DNA from: Anagrus nilaparvatae | Lineage: Eukaryota; Arthropoda; Insecta; Hymenoptera; Mymaridae | NCBI GenBank assembly: GCA_022575985.1 | Contig: JAKSXM010000132.1 | Location: 11,346,001 to 11,410,000 of the forward strand | Length of the DNA: 64,000 bases | Direction of reading: 5' to 3' | In this document: positions 32,320 to 46,404 of the stretch, one piece after another | How the letters are laid out: the number at the start of each line of letters is the position of its first letter | How positions within the stretch are numbered: the stretch's first letter is position 1 | The notes under the pieces: model-generated | Databases searched by the model: none | What the model was told of the DNA's origin: nothing | Seen by the model: the letters and a program-made list of their open reading frames with translations, nothing else | Program-made: the position numbers and the translations under genes

Positions 32320-32940
32320 TTTTTAAGGTGACTATACACTGGAAAGTGAACAATTAAACTAGTAATCATAAGGAAAACATTTGTAGTTTCTCTGCTTCTA
32401 CTCGTGGATTAGAACTATATCTGAAAGATTCAATGTTCTATCTCATTTAGGAAAAAAGATATTGATGATTCTATATCAATTAAGTTAATACGAACAAAAA
32501 CTTTTTTTTAAAGTGACTATCTTAGATGGTGAAAAATCAAACTAATGAGAATAAGAAAACCATTTGCAGTTTTTCTGCTTCTACTTATTAATTAGAATTA
32601 TATCTGAAAGATTCCATGTTCTATCTCTTTTAGGAAAAAATATATTCATAATTCTATATCATAAAAGTTTACGATCTTGAAGAATCATTAACTTGCATGA
32701 TATAGAATTATTAGTATATTTTTTCTTAAAAGAGATAGAAAATGTAATCTCCCAGACATAATTCTAATTAATGATTAGAAGCAGAAAAATTGTAAATGGT
32801 TTTCTTATTCTAATTAGTTTGGTTTTTCACCATCTAAGATAGTCACTTTAAAAAAACTTGTTTGTTCTTATTTACTTAATTGATATAAAATCATCAATAT
32901 CTTTTTTCCTAAAAGAGATAGAACATTGAATCTTAATATT
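32320..32940. repeat. Direct and inverted repeat of about 180-230 bp
   Basis: Two direct units with GTGACTAT...CTGCTTCTACT...GATTCAATGTTCTATCTC (from about 32327 and 32513) are followed by an inverted pair reading GAGATAGAAAATG and AGATAGTCACTTT. The centre is near 32680. It lies within the unmatched insertion of the fold-back left arm. Confidence 0.6.
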
Positions 32941-33706
32941 AAACATACAATGTAACATGTAATTTTTACCTTGGATTTTATCATTTTGATATTGATTAAT
33001 TTGTGTTTCCAATAAATGCACTATTTCTGCTTCCAATTGATCTACTCCACATAAACGATTTAAAATTTAATCCAACATTTTCCTTATTAGGATTTAAACA
33101 TTCTTCGCTTATGCGACTAGGCAGCGATGCTACTAATCTCTAATCTTTGACCAGTTACTTTTTCAGGCATATACCGCATTTTAATAGTCGCTTAATATTG
33201 CTGACCTTATTCAATATCTGGTTCTGTCAACAGCTACTTTTACTCAAACTGTTTTATATCAACTCCTTGTTTAAGAACCTGATATGAATATCATAAATTT
33301 TATATTTTAAAAATATTATAAAATTTAAAATGAAAAGATTTTACCTTTTCTTTTGACAAAGCTGCTGTATATGGGGTATATGTTGTAAAGTAGAAAACCT
33401 AGGAAAATAAACACTCAAGCGGACACCTTTGCATAAACCTCTAATTTATTTTCTGGAACAAAAATATTTTTTATAGACAGAATATTTATTTCTGCATGAC
33501 TACAAATAGTTGGATATAATATGCCAGGGCTTCATATTAACCAAAATCTTTGTTCAAATACATACAAATACACATGCTATACCTTTTACATGCTATACAG
33601 ATTTTTTTATTATTTACTTTAATTGTACATATTTTAAAGTATTATGTTTCTGTTTAAAATAATTTTTCTTTTAATTTTCAACGTCTTAGAGAAGTTCAAA
33701 TGTTAA

Positions 33707-36700
33707 GGGGCTGTACCCTGTTGAAGCCGTTTTTTCAGACCGCGTCAGAAAAAACTGTATTTTTTTTTAAATTGAAAACCTAACTTAAAAATCTAAGAAG
33801 AGGAAGACATTTTTGAATGATTTGCGAATCGATAGGTATAATTTTTTTTTTTTTTTTTGCAGATTTTCATCAAGAATTTCTTTTTTGAAATTTTCAAAAA
33901 AGAAATTCGTTATCTAAATCTAAAAAAAAATCAATAAAATCTTTACCAATCGATTCGTAAATCATTTTTTTATGTTTTCCTCTTTTGATTTTTTTAGATT
34001 ATTTCTAAAAGAAAATTTTATTTGGTTTATAAAGAGTAGTTAAATAATGTACTTTGATTTTCAAAAAAAAGTTTTTCATTTAGGTTGGCTATTCTGCTAA
34101 ACATATTTCCGAGTTGAATTTAAAAGATGTCGCTGCTAAATTAAAAACGGAGTCACAATTCATATAAATATTGAAATATATAACTCATATGAAATAAAAA
34201 ACTTTATATGGTGTAAATAAGTAAAATTAAGTTTTTTGTTTGTTTTTTATACAGTTTTTAAGTAAGTTGAAGTATATTACTAAATTTATATATTATATTC
34301 ATAAGAGTTTTGTTGTTTTCACCCAGGCTAAGCTGAAAGGTAAAATTTACAGTACAAAGTTAATGAAAGTCTATAAAATAATGGCAAATCCATTTTTTTT
34401 TTCAGAATTATTTATTTATTGGTGAAAACAGAAAAAAAATAGAATTAGAAGTTTGGAGTATAATTAATCTTTGAGAATGCGCATAGTGGTTGTTTTCATG
34501 CTTATATATTGTGAAAATTATTGGAGTTCAAGATTCGCTAATTGAAATTTAGCAACATCCAATGTAAATTTTTTAATATGATTTCTTCGTATTATGGTTG
34601 AATTGTAAAATTTAAATGTGTTTTTTGGATTTCCATCTTTAAAGCCAAAACTTGATCATTCATTAAAAGAAATAAAATTTGAGTATCAAGATCTATGAAC
34701 ACATTTACATTTTAGAATGAGGTAAAAGTTTGTTTTGCTTCAAACAAACATTTAAGAAATTAAAATAAAAAGGAAGTGCAGCCGCAACAACTTCTTTTGT
34801 ATGGCAACATAACTTCTCTAATTCACGAGTCACTGTTGATATACAGATTTGCAAAAAGATATTAAATTCAAGTATGTAGACACTGTGTGAAGAAGAGAAA
34901 ATGTCAAAAACTTCTTGCGGAATAAACTATAGTTAAAAATAATAAAAATTACTCAGCTAACTTGATATAATATGTTAATTGTAATTCAGAAGATTTGTTT
35001 TGCTGGTAAAATTTGTATTTAATATCAATTTATTTTTTTCATTTCGAAGTATGATATTTAATATAAATAATTTTTAATTTTTAGTTCACAAACAGATTTT
35101 GGTTTATAAAGCGAGGCAAGTTATACATAGATTAAATATCTGCATGTAAAAATACTTTACTTTGAGAAAAAAAAAGTATAATAATTTTGAATTGAACCAA
35201 GAATGGAACTTCAATATTCATATTTATTATACACAATGAGTATAAGTATTACAGCATTTTATATATGGACTCAAGCTTTTATGAAATGTTACAATTTTAA
35301 TTTTTATTTATAAGTACTGTCACAAAAAATTTTTAGTACTGTGATAAAACGTTTGCTTGTCAGTATTGTAGATACCCACAAAGAAGAAGAAAATCATAAA
35401 TGCTATGTATTTTGTGCAGCAATTTAAAAATGTGTCTATCAAAAAAAAATTAATTATTTAATGGTGGTGTTACAGCTTTAGAGAGAGTAGTTATATTAAA
35501 TAATTAACAAAGCAAATTCTCAGCTATCATAAAAATTATCTTGAATGGATTATCTTAAAAAATGTGAATAAAATTTTTTATATTCTTGTGTGCATTTTGT
35601 GTTCTTATTATTGGGTGTTTGGATACTGTAGACCTGCTATTACAGTCTTTAAAAAAGGACATTCTGTATTAGATTTCCATGAATATTAAAATTAAATGAG
35701 TTACACAGTGATTTATAAGTAACATTTGAAATTTATTTTCTTCAAACATAAGGAGGAGTAATATCGCATGAAGCCATGAAATAATACTTATTTACATAGA
35801 AGTATAAGATATAGTCTGATGCTAAAAAAGTGAGTGTATATTATCTAATTCTAAAAAAGTGAGTGAGTGTATATTAATATTATATTAAAAAGATGGCTAT
35901 TCTCAAATTTCATTACTCTAAACTGTTGTTAATGCAGTATCGCAGTGCAGGAAAAGTGGTTAAAAACTTTTAAAGGAAAATCAAAATTAATTATATCATC
36001 GGTTCAAAGTCCTGCAAGACCCTATAATAAGATCAACTTCATTTCTTCTAGATAGTTTAATTATTATTCTTTATTTATGCAAAATCATAATTATGTGATA
36101 TTCGTCAAAAAACTCCATAGCATCATCGCATTGAATAAGACTAAGCATGAAATTACTTGAATTTAAATAATTTTTTTGAAATAACCGCAGTTATAAAACT
36201 GTTAACTGTTAATTTTCAATTTGAGATTATCTACTTTTTTCAAGCTTTTATCATTACTTTGTAAAATACCGCTATTGAGAGTGTTTGTGTATAATATGAA
36301 GACAATATTTTTAATAATTTAAATTTCATGATTTAATTGTTTACCACACTAAAATAAATTTTAGCTTGAAAAAAAAATTTGTGCAAAAAAGAACTTAAAG
36401 GATGAATACGATTAACGTAACTCGCATTTAATTATAAATTAAAGAAAAATGTATTCATTAATATTTCCTCTTATATACACTCTATACAAAATATTTTGTA
36501 TTTACGCGCGCAAAAACATGTGACCTCTCAAACATTGTAAAATGTTAGGTTATATTCGTGATGTGACTTTGTGAGCCGGTGAAATGTAATTTTGCAAATA
36601 TATAATATTTTGGAAATATATTAGTACTATTTATTAGTAGATTAAAAACTGATTATAAGATCTGAGCCATAATTTAAAAGAATATATTTTAAAAGTTTAT

Positions 36701-39700
36701 AATATCTACTTGAACCAAATTAAATCTGATAAACCAAAGGTTTGAAGCTATATTTTTATCAAAAATTTTTTACATTACCATCATCGTAAATTTTTATTTA
36801 TTTAGATTCTTTGACATTTGATAATTTCAAGCTATTTTTATTATTCAACAAAAAAACTAGATGCTTGGTAAATCATCACATCAGCGTCATTCTGCATTAC
36901 TAATATTTGACTCTAATATTATTGGATCAACATTATGCTCTGATTATGCTAGAGCTATTTAAACTTTAACTGAGTTGCAATTTGAAAATGAAAAAGAAGC
37001 ATTAGCATATTAGCATCTTCATCTCGATCTTCATTAACTTGAGCTTACATGTAATATTGTGGTATTGCTTCTTGCGTTGTTATGTACAATGTCTGTAGAA
37101 ATTTGTTAATCGACGGTATAAGCAATGCATCTAATTTAAACTTTATTAATCATTTAGTACCAGTGCATAGCTGAATTTGTTGTTATATTGCAGTTATGAC
37201 AAACATCTGCATCAAAAAATTTTTTACAAGATATGAATTGGTATTATTGGTAATTTATGTTGAACATGAGGGATCAAGAGCAACGCAAGTGTTTAATAGA
37301 AGATTACAGTTTTTGTGTTTATGCTAGCAAAAATTTCATCTGAGTAAAACCAACTAAGAGCTAGAAAAATTTGAGCCTGGCAAATAAATTAAAAAAATTA
37401 TGGTGGATTGATATTGTTGTATATTTTTAGGATCTTTAAAACCCAGGTGTTGATGAACCTCAACAATTTTTGTTGTATTATGAAGATAGTTATATTATAG
37501 CAACAAAACATATGTTCGTCTTGTAAATTTTCAAGCCGATTGTGATAAAAATTATCAGTAAATGATTGTTTAGTTTCAGCTTATATTTTACATTAACATT
37601 AAGGGCATAAAGTTAACAAAGTTTTATTCTGTCACCATTTATGAAAACATTTTAGTGACATTTTTGTACCAAATTATTAGTTCAATTGATCTGATTAAGA
37701 TCGTTCTCAAATTAATGCAATAAAGAAATTAGAAGGCTACTCAGAGACCATTATTAATGATTCGAGGATTTTCTGGTACAAAATAAGAATTAACTAGTAC
37801 TAAAATTGTTTAGCAACTTGTTAAAAGTTAGTATGATGCGCAGAATTAAAAACTACTGTTGAGCAATAAACTGAAAAAGCCATAAATTCAACTTAATAGT
37901 TATCAGATGATGTGCTAAATAGCGAGAGATAATTAATTTACCATGGTGCAGTTTGTTTTTTAGATTTACACAATCAAGTTCAAAATACGGAAGTTTATAC
38001 AGAATTATTCAAAAACTTTAAGGATTCAAAGATGAAACTGGGGGATTATCAAGTACTAATGAAAGATGTCAACACAAATACCAAGCTTTTAGTTGAATAT
38101 TAGAATTTTGGATAAATATATTTTAAAAATATATTCTATTCTACATCAATAGCTGATGTTATTATTCAGGTTAATAAACGATCTTAACATATTATCGTTT
38201 TATAATTGGTATCATTATCATCAAAGCATATCAAAACAAAGTTAGATAAGATCTTGAAATAATGAAAGAAAATTGCAACAGAATTTCAAGTCCTAAAAAT
38301 TATATTATCGAGCAGTTATTTCTTAAAATTTGATGGTATATTTTAGTTATTGTAAAGAAATTTAATCAAGATATTGAAAATTTCATAAAGTTAGATTTTG
38401 CTTTTTTAACAACTGCATAATAATTTCTGCTACTTGCAGAAAACAAGTGAGTTATTGTATGTACATTTATATTCCATGAAACTTATATGTATATCATTAA
38501 ATTTTTGTTTACAGTTTATAAAAGAAATGACCTCAGCAAATTGCATAGCGGAAGCAGCTGATGCTGGCATCTCAAACCTATCATGGATTATATTAAATCA
38601 ATTAGAAGAATAAAAATATGTAAGGCTTAATATTTTTTTTTAACCAAAAATGTTCCATTTATAATAATTTTATTTTGATAAATTTTAAGATTTTAATAAG
38701 ATGAGAAAGTAATACTCATAACACCATCAACCTGATAGATACCCTGAAGTACGTAAGACAGATTCAGCAACATCATTTATGACAAGGAGCTTTTAACATT
38801 ACAATGTACGTATGTATTCACATAGATATATTAACATTGTATATAATCACTAAACAAGAATGTGCAAATAATTTTGCAAAAATTTAAAAACAAAATTTAC
38901 TTATTTTTAATTGAAACTGCACAATATTTATGAATATCTAAAATTAAATATTTTACACAAAACAGCCATAGATCGGATTGTTGATTGCATTGATTTATTG
39001 TGCCAGCGATTTCATTTTTCAAGTTATATGAAAATGTTAAATTTATTAAGTAATTATTATTTAGCCCAGTTCTGCTCATTTAAAAATAACTATCAAGTTA
39101 AATTTAAGGTTTTTGTTTTTAATTTTAACATTAGTTGTTGTATTGCGTTATTATTATTGTGGTTTTCATGAAGATATATATATGCATTAGTTAACGTATA
39201 TATTAATACCAATGAATAGAACTCCATCCTGATTAATACTTAATATTTGATAATTACAATATATTTTTTTATGAATACCTTTAGTAATTTCTTTTTATTA
39301 CTTTGATAATTTAAGAAAATAAAAAAATTTACATATATATATGCTCAATTGTTTAATACTTTATGAATACATAAAGTTTCTTAAATATTGCTTAATATAA
39401 AATTGGGTGTTATTATAATGAATGGAATTTTTAGAAATAAATTTTTGTTTATAAAAAAATATTTATTAAAAAAAATCAATGTTCTTTTTAAACATAATTA
39501 TATTATCAAAAAAATTTTGTGAAATTTAAGTTGTTATTTAGGAGTAATATTTGAATATAATAGATAAAAATTAAAACTTTTTAAAACATTTTTTTAGATG
39601 CTCCAAAATATTGAAGACAAAAAAGGGGAGCATGAATTTCAACTGCGATGAAAGCAAATTTTCTATTGATGAGCAATCATCGTTGTTGAGAGTTTTAAAA

Positions 39701-41933
39701 AGGAAATTTGTCTCTGAAGCTAAAATTAGGTATAGTTGGAAAGAACGAAGGTATGTATTAAGTTTGTAAAAGTTTACTATTTTTTATGAATGAATATATT
39801 CTAATAGTCTCCTTTAATTGTACTTTTTACCATTATGTGAAATATGAAATTTATTTTTTAAGTAATTTTTTTAATAAAAATTTTAAATTTATAAATTACT
39901 GATTTGTTATATTAAATTTGTTATCAATAACAAGATTATATAATTGTTGTACATAAAATTTATTTAAATATGTATTAAAAAAATGTAGTGTAACATCTAA
40001 TAGATATTTAAGATTATATGATTAACAAAATTTGTTTGTATAAAAAAATGATGATTGTAATAATTTAGGATTGTAAATTAATTTAAATTTCATAAACATT
40101 ATAAATATGACTTATTAATTTAAATGTTATTTTAAAAACATGAGGAAAAATATGAAATGTAAAAATAATATCATATCTAAAATGTTAATTGTGGTGACTA
40201 TATTGTTAACTTGACCAAAAATAATTTAATATTTTTATGTAAAATATGCCAGAAAAATTATCTGTTTATTAATTAGGTATAAGAGAAAAATTATATTTTT
40301 AATTTAAATATAAAGAAAAAAAATCATAATTTAAATTTAGACTTGAATATTTATAATTCGTGGTCATTAAATTATGTTTTACTTAAAACATCCAAAATTG
40401 TATAAATTAAATAGAAAATATAATTTATAATTGTTACTTTTAAAGATAGAAGTTCTATAATAGTGTGAAAAAAATTTTTGTACGCTGTAATGACAAACAG
40501 GCTACTCGTCGAGATAATCATAAAGCCTTTCAAATTATCATATAAAATAGTTTTTAACTTTAATTTTTTTTTATTATTTCCTGAATAGGTAATGATAAAA
40601 CATTAGTACAATCAATAAATATAAAATTAAAAAATTTTGTCTGATGCATAAAATTCTAAAATATTAAAAAAGCAATCAGTATATATTAATTGAATTAAAA
40701 AAAATTTTTAAGTTTTTTTTATTTTAGAAGTAAAAAATTTTTCATTTTATAGGAATAGTGAAAAAACTTAAATTATTAATCAAAGTTTTACTGAAAAATT
40801 GTCTTGTAAAAATTATTAGTACGAGTATGTATTTAATATTTATTGATTACAGCGTAACAAATAAATCATAGTAGGTAATTTAATTATTAGCAATAGCAGC
40901 TGCATAATTTAAACATATTATCTTATGTATTATTTAAATCTTATTCTATACTAGATTAGAAAAAAGATTTATAATTTTGCTAAAGTCCCAGTTTAACTTA
41001 TAGTGAGTTACAATTGTTTACTCCAATTTTAGGCCTGCTACAATTATTCAAAATTACTCATCAATTGAGAAAAAAAATAATTTGTAATTTATTTTTTTTT
41101 GTAAATGTGTACACTGTACACTGAAAGCTTCACTTGGATTATAGTGCATGATTATTCTTACATTAAAAGCTTTCATTAAAAATTTTATTTATCATAAGTT
41201 ATACTTATTTGCTGATTTTCTCTACGCAAAGAAAAATAATCATGTAAAAATATATCGTTGAATTTTATTGTGCTAAAAAATTTTCTGCATAAAAAATCTG
41301 CTATATTCACATGATGATTGAATTTTCAGTTTTTATTTGACGTAGGCTTATTCATAATTAATACATTATGTTAATAATATGCCTCACAAAATCAACTATT
41401 AGAAGGTTGAAATATTCAAATGTATTTACTAGTATAGATTTAGTTTTTATTTTTTTTTGTTGTTTCAAAAAATGTATAGAGTAGAATTTAATTTTACTAA
41501 CATTTATTTTGTTTAGCATGTTCTTTTTTAATTTATTTTAAATGCATGTTTAAAAAAAGGTGATGCTATTGTGATATGCAATTCTACGATCACAAGCAAA
41601 CCTTTTTTTTAATTGTGTAAAACAAATCAAAGTTTCACATTTGCAATTTATTTTAACATAAATGGCATTAAATATTAGATAAATGTCAAATTTATCATAA
41701 TATTAAAATAAGATAATAACAATTCTTATTTTTTTATGCATGTTTAGTTGTAATTTATTTAATTTTATATTCATAAAAAACTTAATGAATAATCATATAC
41801 GCAGGTTTAAAATCCCCGCTTTTATGGTTTCTAAAGTTTGAAATTTTCGCGCTTTTTTGTACCAACTTAAGAAACTTAGATAAATATAACCTCAAAATCA
41901 CCCAAAAGTCGCTCTGGTCTCGGGTACAGCCCC
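33707..41933. mobile_element. 8.2 kb element with TTAA target sites
   Basis: Ends are GGGGCTGTACCC (33707) and its complement (to 41933), flanked by TTAA at 33703-33706 and 41934-41937. The other arm of the host fold-back keeps the empty site with one TTAA (at about 43427-43430), so the duplication is certain. TTAA sites with a GGGG end fit the Kolobok superfamily better than piggyBac (which starts CCC); this is a class guess. The interior is about 80 percent A+T with only short remnants that may once have coded, such as SSLLRVLKRKFVSEAKIRYS at about 39685-39745, which ends at a good donor (GTATG), and CIAEAADAGISNLSW near 38540. No transposase is intact. Confidence 0.8.
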
Positions 41934-41991
41934 TTAAATATTGGGTTTTTTAAAAATTCATAGACTTGGGATTTTTCTAGCAGATTCAAAT

Positions 41992-42380
41992 CGACGCCCC
42001 TAGCGAAAAAAACGCTTATTTAAAATTCTAAGGAAAAAAACTCTAAGTGAAAGGTAAATGGAATACTACGCTACCTCAAATGTAGCGGCGAAGACGACGC
42101 TTACTCAATTTGGAGGCGAAGACTACTCCAACAAAATTTCCAAAACTCGTATTTTGCTATTTTCTGTCGTACCGACTTAATGTTATTTAAATGAAGTCGG
42201 TACGACAGAACATAGCAAAATATGAGTTTTGGAAATTTTGTTGGAGTAGTCTTCGCCTCCAAATTGAGTAAGCGTCGTCTTCGCCGCTACATTTGAGGTA
42301 GCGTAGTATTCCATTTACCTTTCACTTAGAGTTTTTTTCCTTAGAATTTTGAATAAGCGTTTTTTTCGCTAGGGGCGTCG
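41992..42380. mobile_element. 389 bp near-perfect palindromic element
   Basis: Starts CGACGCCCCTAGCGAAAAAA and ends in its complement. The two halves match almost base for base around a short centre at about 42183. It is flanked by AAAT on both sides (41988-41991, 42381-42384), and the empty site with a single AAAT is kept in the right arm at about 43370. Coding is absent. Confidence 0.85.
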
Positions 42381-44761
42381 AAATGATATTATAAAATGGA
42401 CTAGAAGACGCATTTCCTAGTAATTTTTCCCGTATAATTCGAACTCAATATTTAGTTTGACATTTTACTACGCTTTACAGGAGAAAAATTAATTTTTTTA
42501 GTTTTTTAGGGTACCAATTATGGGGGACCAAATTTTAAAAGTTTCGCAGTCATCAAGAAAAAATTTTCTGAATAGTATTTGCAAGAGTTATTTATATATT
42601 TTTTCCTCAGGAATTCGATGAAATAACTAGCTTTTTCATCTGGGGTTTTCCTTAGCCATAAAATCTTATTTTTCTATTTTTACTGGTTTTGTCCAGTCTT
42701 TTATATTTTGCATTAGTAGCCCATTTGGACCTAAAGGGTTTGAAATATTTAAAATTATCTTTAATAAATAAATAGTCAATGAAAAACTACTCGATAAAAT
42801 ACTAAAACTTTTTGTTTTTGAATAGTCGAGTTAATTAATAATTAATGATTTTGCAATAATTCTCCTATAATCTCAATTTCACGTTACTTGGAGTTCAATA
42901 ATTTAAAAATTTGATAAGTCAGTGAATTTTCATCATAAGACTAAACGATTTCGTATTTTATTGAGCAGTTTTTTCCTGTCTATTTATTTATTAAAGATAA
43001 TTTTAAATATTTCAAACCCTTTAGGTCCAAATGGGCTACTAATGCAAAATATAAAAGACTGGACAAAACCAGTAAAAATAGAAAAATAAGATTTTATGGC
43101 TAAGGAAAACCCCAGATGAAAAAGCTAGTTATTTCATCGAATTCCTGAGGAAAAAATATATAAATAACTCTTGCAAATACTATTCAGAAAATTTTTTCTT
43201 GATGACTGCGAAACTTTTAAAATTTGGTCCCCCATAATTGGTACCCTAAAAAACTAAAAAAATTAATTTTTCTCCTGTAAAGCGTAGTAAAATGTCAAAC
43301 TAAATATTGAGTTCGAATTATACGGGAAAAATTACTAGGAAATGCGTCTTCTAGTCCATTTTATAATATCATTTGAATCTGCTAGAAAAATCCCAAGTCT
43401 ATGAATTTTTAAAAAACCCAATATTTAACATTTGAACTTCTCTAAGACGTTGAAAATTAAAAGAAAAATTATTTTAAACAGAAACATAATACTTTAAAAT
43501 ATGTACAATTAAAGTAAATAATAAAAAAATCTGTAAAAAAATTAGAAATAAACAAAATTATTGAAAACGAGACTGATTTTGGTATTTAAAAAATGGTCCA
43601 AAATTGGTTATTTTAGCTTTGGAGTTGTTTTCAGCTGTTTTAGGTAATTTCTAAAGCTCGTAACTAATGAGTTATATTTAATTCAACTTTTTATCATTAT
43701 CTTTTAATAATAATTCCACTAAAAAAAGTTTTAAAAGCTAAATAAGCAATTTTTATTTTTAAAAACGGTTTTTTAATTTTTGAGCTGCTTTCAGACGCTA
43801 ATAATTAAAAATTTGTGTTATTTCTGTATAAAAACGATTTTCTTAGCAAATTATGAGTACAAAATAAATTAAAAAACAGAAATATATCGTTTAGAATGAT
43901 TTTAATTGATTAAAAAAAAGTTTCAAAAATTGGTTTTTTTAAATATCAGAAAAACGTGATTTTGAGCCTTCCAACTCAAAAAAAACTATTGTACACGCAA
44001 CATTTTTTCTGTTCATCACTTTTTTGTGACTATATATGATCTAAAGAACTCAAAAAAACCTACTAGCAAGGTGTGCCTTCAAATTTTTTTTTTTCAAAAG
44101 GTTGACCATAATAAGCGCAATCTTTTGGTGGAATTTCTCATATATATATATATTTAAGACCAAAAAATACAAATTTTCAATTTTCAAAGGCAAATCTTGG
44201 GGTTTTTAAAAGTTCATGAACTTGGGATTTTTCTAGCAGATTCAAATGATTTTATCAATTTTTCATCAAATTTCTGAGAAAAAAATGTATCTAACTGTTG
44301 TAAATTCAGAAAACTTTTTCTTAAAAAATGCGAAACTTTAAACATTGGCTCCCTGAAAATTGGGGCCCTACAAACGAAAAAAATTAATTTTTCTCCTATA
44401 AAGTGTCGACAAATGTTAAAATGAATAGTGAATTCGGATTGTACGGAAAAAACTAAAACGAAGTATATTTTAAGTCCAGTTTTTAACATCATTTGAATCT
44501 GTTAGAAAAATCCCAAGTTGATGAATTATATTAAAAAACCCAATATCCAACATATAAACTGCTCCAAGACGTTGAAAATTGAAAATTTGTATTCTTTGGT
44601 GTTAAACATACTCTGTTTAGTAAATTGTCAATGTAAAAAAAATTGTCAATGTGAAAAAACATAAATCCATCATTTAAAAAACAATTTTAATTTATAACAA
44701 AATAATTCCAAAATTGGTTATTTTTAAATATTGAAAAAACGTGATTCTGAGGCTGTCAACT

Positions 44762-46404
44762 CACACCGTGCTTGAGCGCACCGGAAAGTTGACCTAAAAT
44801 GACGACAAAATCGGCTTGGATAGAATTTTAATATATATTTTTTTACGTCGATTCCTTTCTACCAGAAAATCCGAGCTACTCGTCTGCCCGACTTTCATGG
44901 GACCTACAATTGTATATTTTAAGTTTTTTTTAAATTAATGACTTAAATTGCCGCCAAAATTTTATTTCTTCATAAAAATAACTTCTATAGGTCTCAAAAA
45001 TTTTTTACAAGCCTCACGCTTCCAACGATTCTTTACTCGTCTCTTTTCATTGATCTGTTTTCAAAATATGATAATTTAAAGTCAGAGTCCCAATTTAAGA
45101 ATTTTTAAAAAAAGTCATTTTTATCATTATCTTTGAAAAACTATATCTCGGAAACTATTCAATGAAAAGAGACGAGTAGAAATTTTTTAAAAAATTTAAG
45201 CTTATAGAAAATTTTTGAGACCTATAAAACAAATTTTCATGAATAATTATAATTTTAGCAATAATTTAAAAATCGATCATTTTAAGCTAAAAATGGGCCT
45301 ATAGTTTATTTAACGATGAAAGAATTAGTGTTATAAAATTGCGGTTTACGGGGCTTAAAAAGTTACACTTACACCAAGAAAATAAAACTAACTAGAAGTT
45401 TTTTTTGCCGTTGAACCAATTAAAGCCCCTGTGTAATAATGTTCTACTTGCTACTACTTTTTTTAAATATATTTAATATAGAAAAAGTATTAGACGCTTC
45501 AATTATCTTACATAATATTTTTCAAAGGGTACTAAAATACTTTAAATTATTACTATTTTTTATAAAGACAAATTTATTTTATATATAATCAAAACGCAAA
45601 TAAAATTTTTATTGTATTAATAATAATAAATTTTTCTAAATGAAATTATATACTACAATAAATTAATATTTTATTTAAGGAAAACCTATTCTAATATTTG
45701 AAGTCATTGCAAGTAGAACATTATTACACAGGGGCTTTAATTGGTTCAACGGCAAAAAATTAGTTTTATTTTTTTGGTGTAAGTGTAACTTTTCAAGCCC
45801 CGTAAACCGCAATTTTATAACACTAATATTCTTTCATCGTTATAGTAAATAAACTAAAGGCCCATTTTCAGCCTAAAATGACCAATTTTTAAATTATTGC
45901 TAAAATTATAATTATTCATGAAAATTTGTTTTATAGGTCTCAAAAATTTTCTATAAGCTTAAATTTTTAAAAAAATTTCTACTCGTCTCTTTTCATTGAA
46001 TAGTTTCCGAGATATAGTTTTTCAAAGATAATGAAAATGATAATAAAAATGACTTTTTTTTTAAATTCTTAAATTAGGACTCTGACTTTAAATTATCATA
46101 TTTTGAAAACAGATCAATGAAAAGAGACGAGTAAGGAATCGTTGGAAGCGTGAAGCTTGTAAAAAATTTTCGAGACCTATAGAAGTTATTTTTATGAAGA
46201 AATAAAATGTTGGTGGCAATTTAAGTCATTAATTTAAAAAAACTTAAAATATGCAATTATAGGTCCCATGAAAGTCGGGCAGACGAGCAGCTCGGATTTT
46301 CTAGTAGGAAGTAATCGACGTAAAAAAATATATATTAAAAGTCTGCCCAAGTCGATTTTGTCGTCATTTTAGGTCAACTTTCCGGTACGTTCAAGCACGG
46401 TGTG
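44762..46404. mobile_element. 1.64 kb fold-back element, CACACC family, copy 2
   Basis: Starts CACACCGTGCTTGAGCGCAC and ends GTACGTTCAAGCACGGTGTG, flanked by AACT on both sides (44758-44761, 46405-46408). It shares long blocks with copy 1 at 26129-27889, including GCCTCACGCTTCCAACGATT and TGGGCCTATAGTTTATT-like stretches. The loop (about 45440-45700) is unlike copy 1. It sits in the right outer arm of the nested cluster. Confidence 0.8.

Larger units (their letters stand above)
31268..44150. mobile_element. Fold-back element with interrupted left arm
   Basis: Right arm 42975-44150 is continuous, starting TATATGAGAAATTCCACC in reverse. The left arm carries the same sequence in four blocks: 31268-31784, 33597-33706, 41934-41991 and 42381-42775. 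The ancestral unit would be about 2.5 kb with arms near 1.2 kb and a loop of about 200 bp. At 31785-33596 the left arm has about 1.8 kb of unrelated sequence in place of roughly 110 bp kept in the right arm. No coding frame is recognised. Confidence 0.75.
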
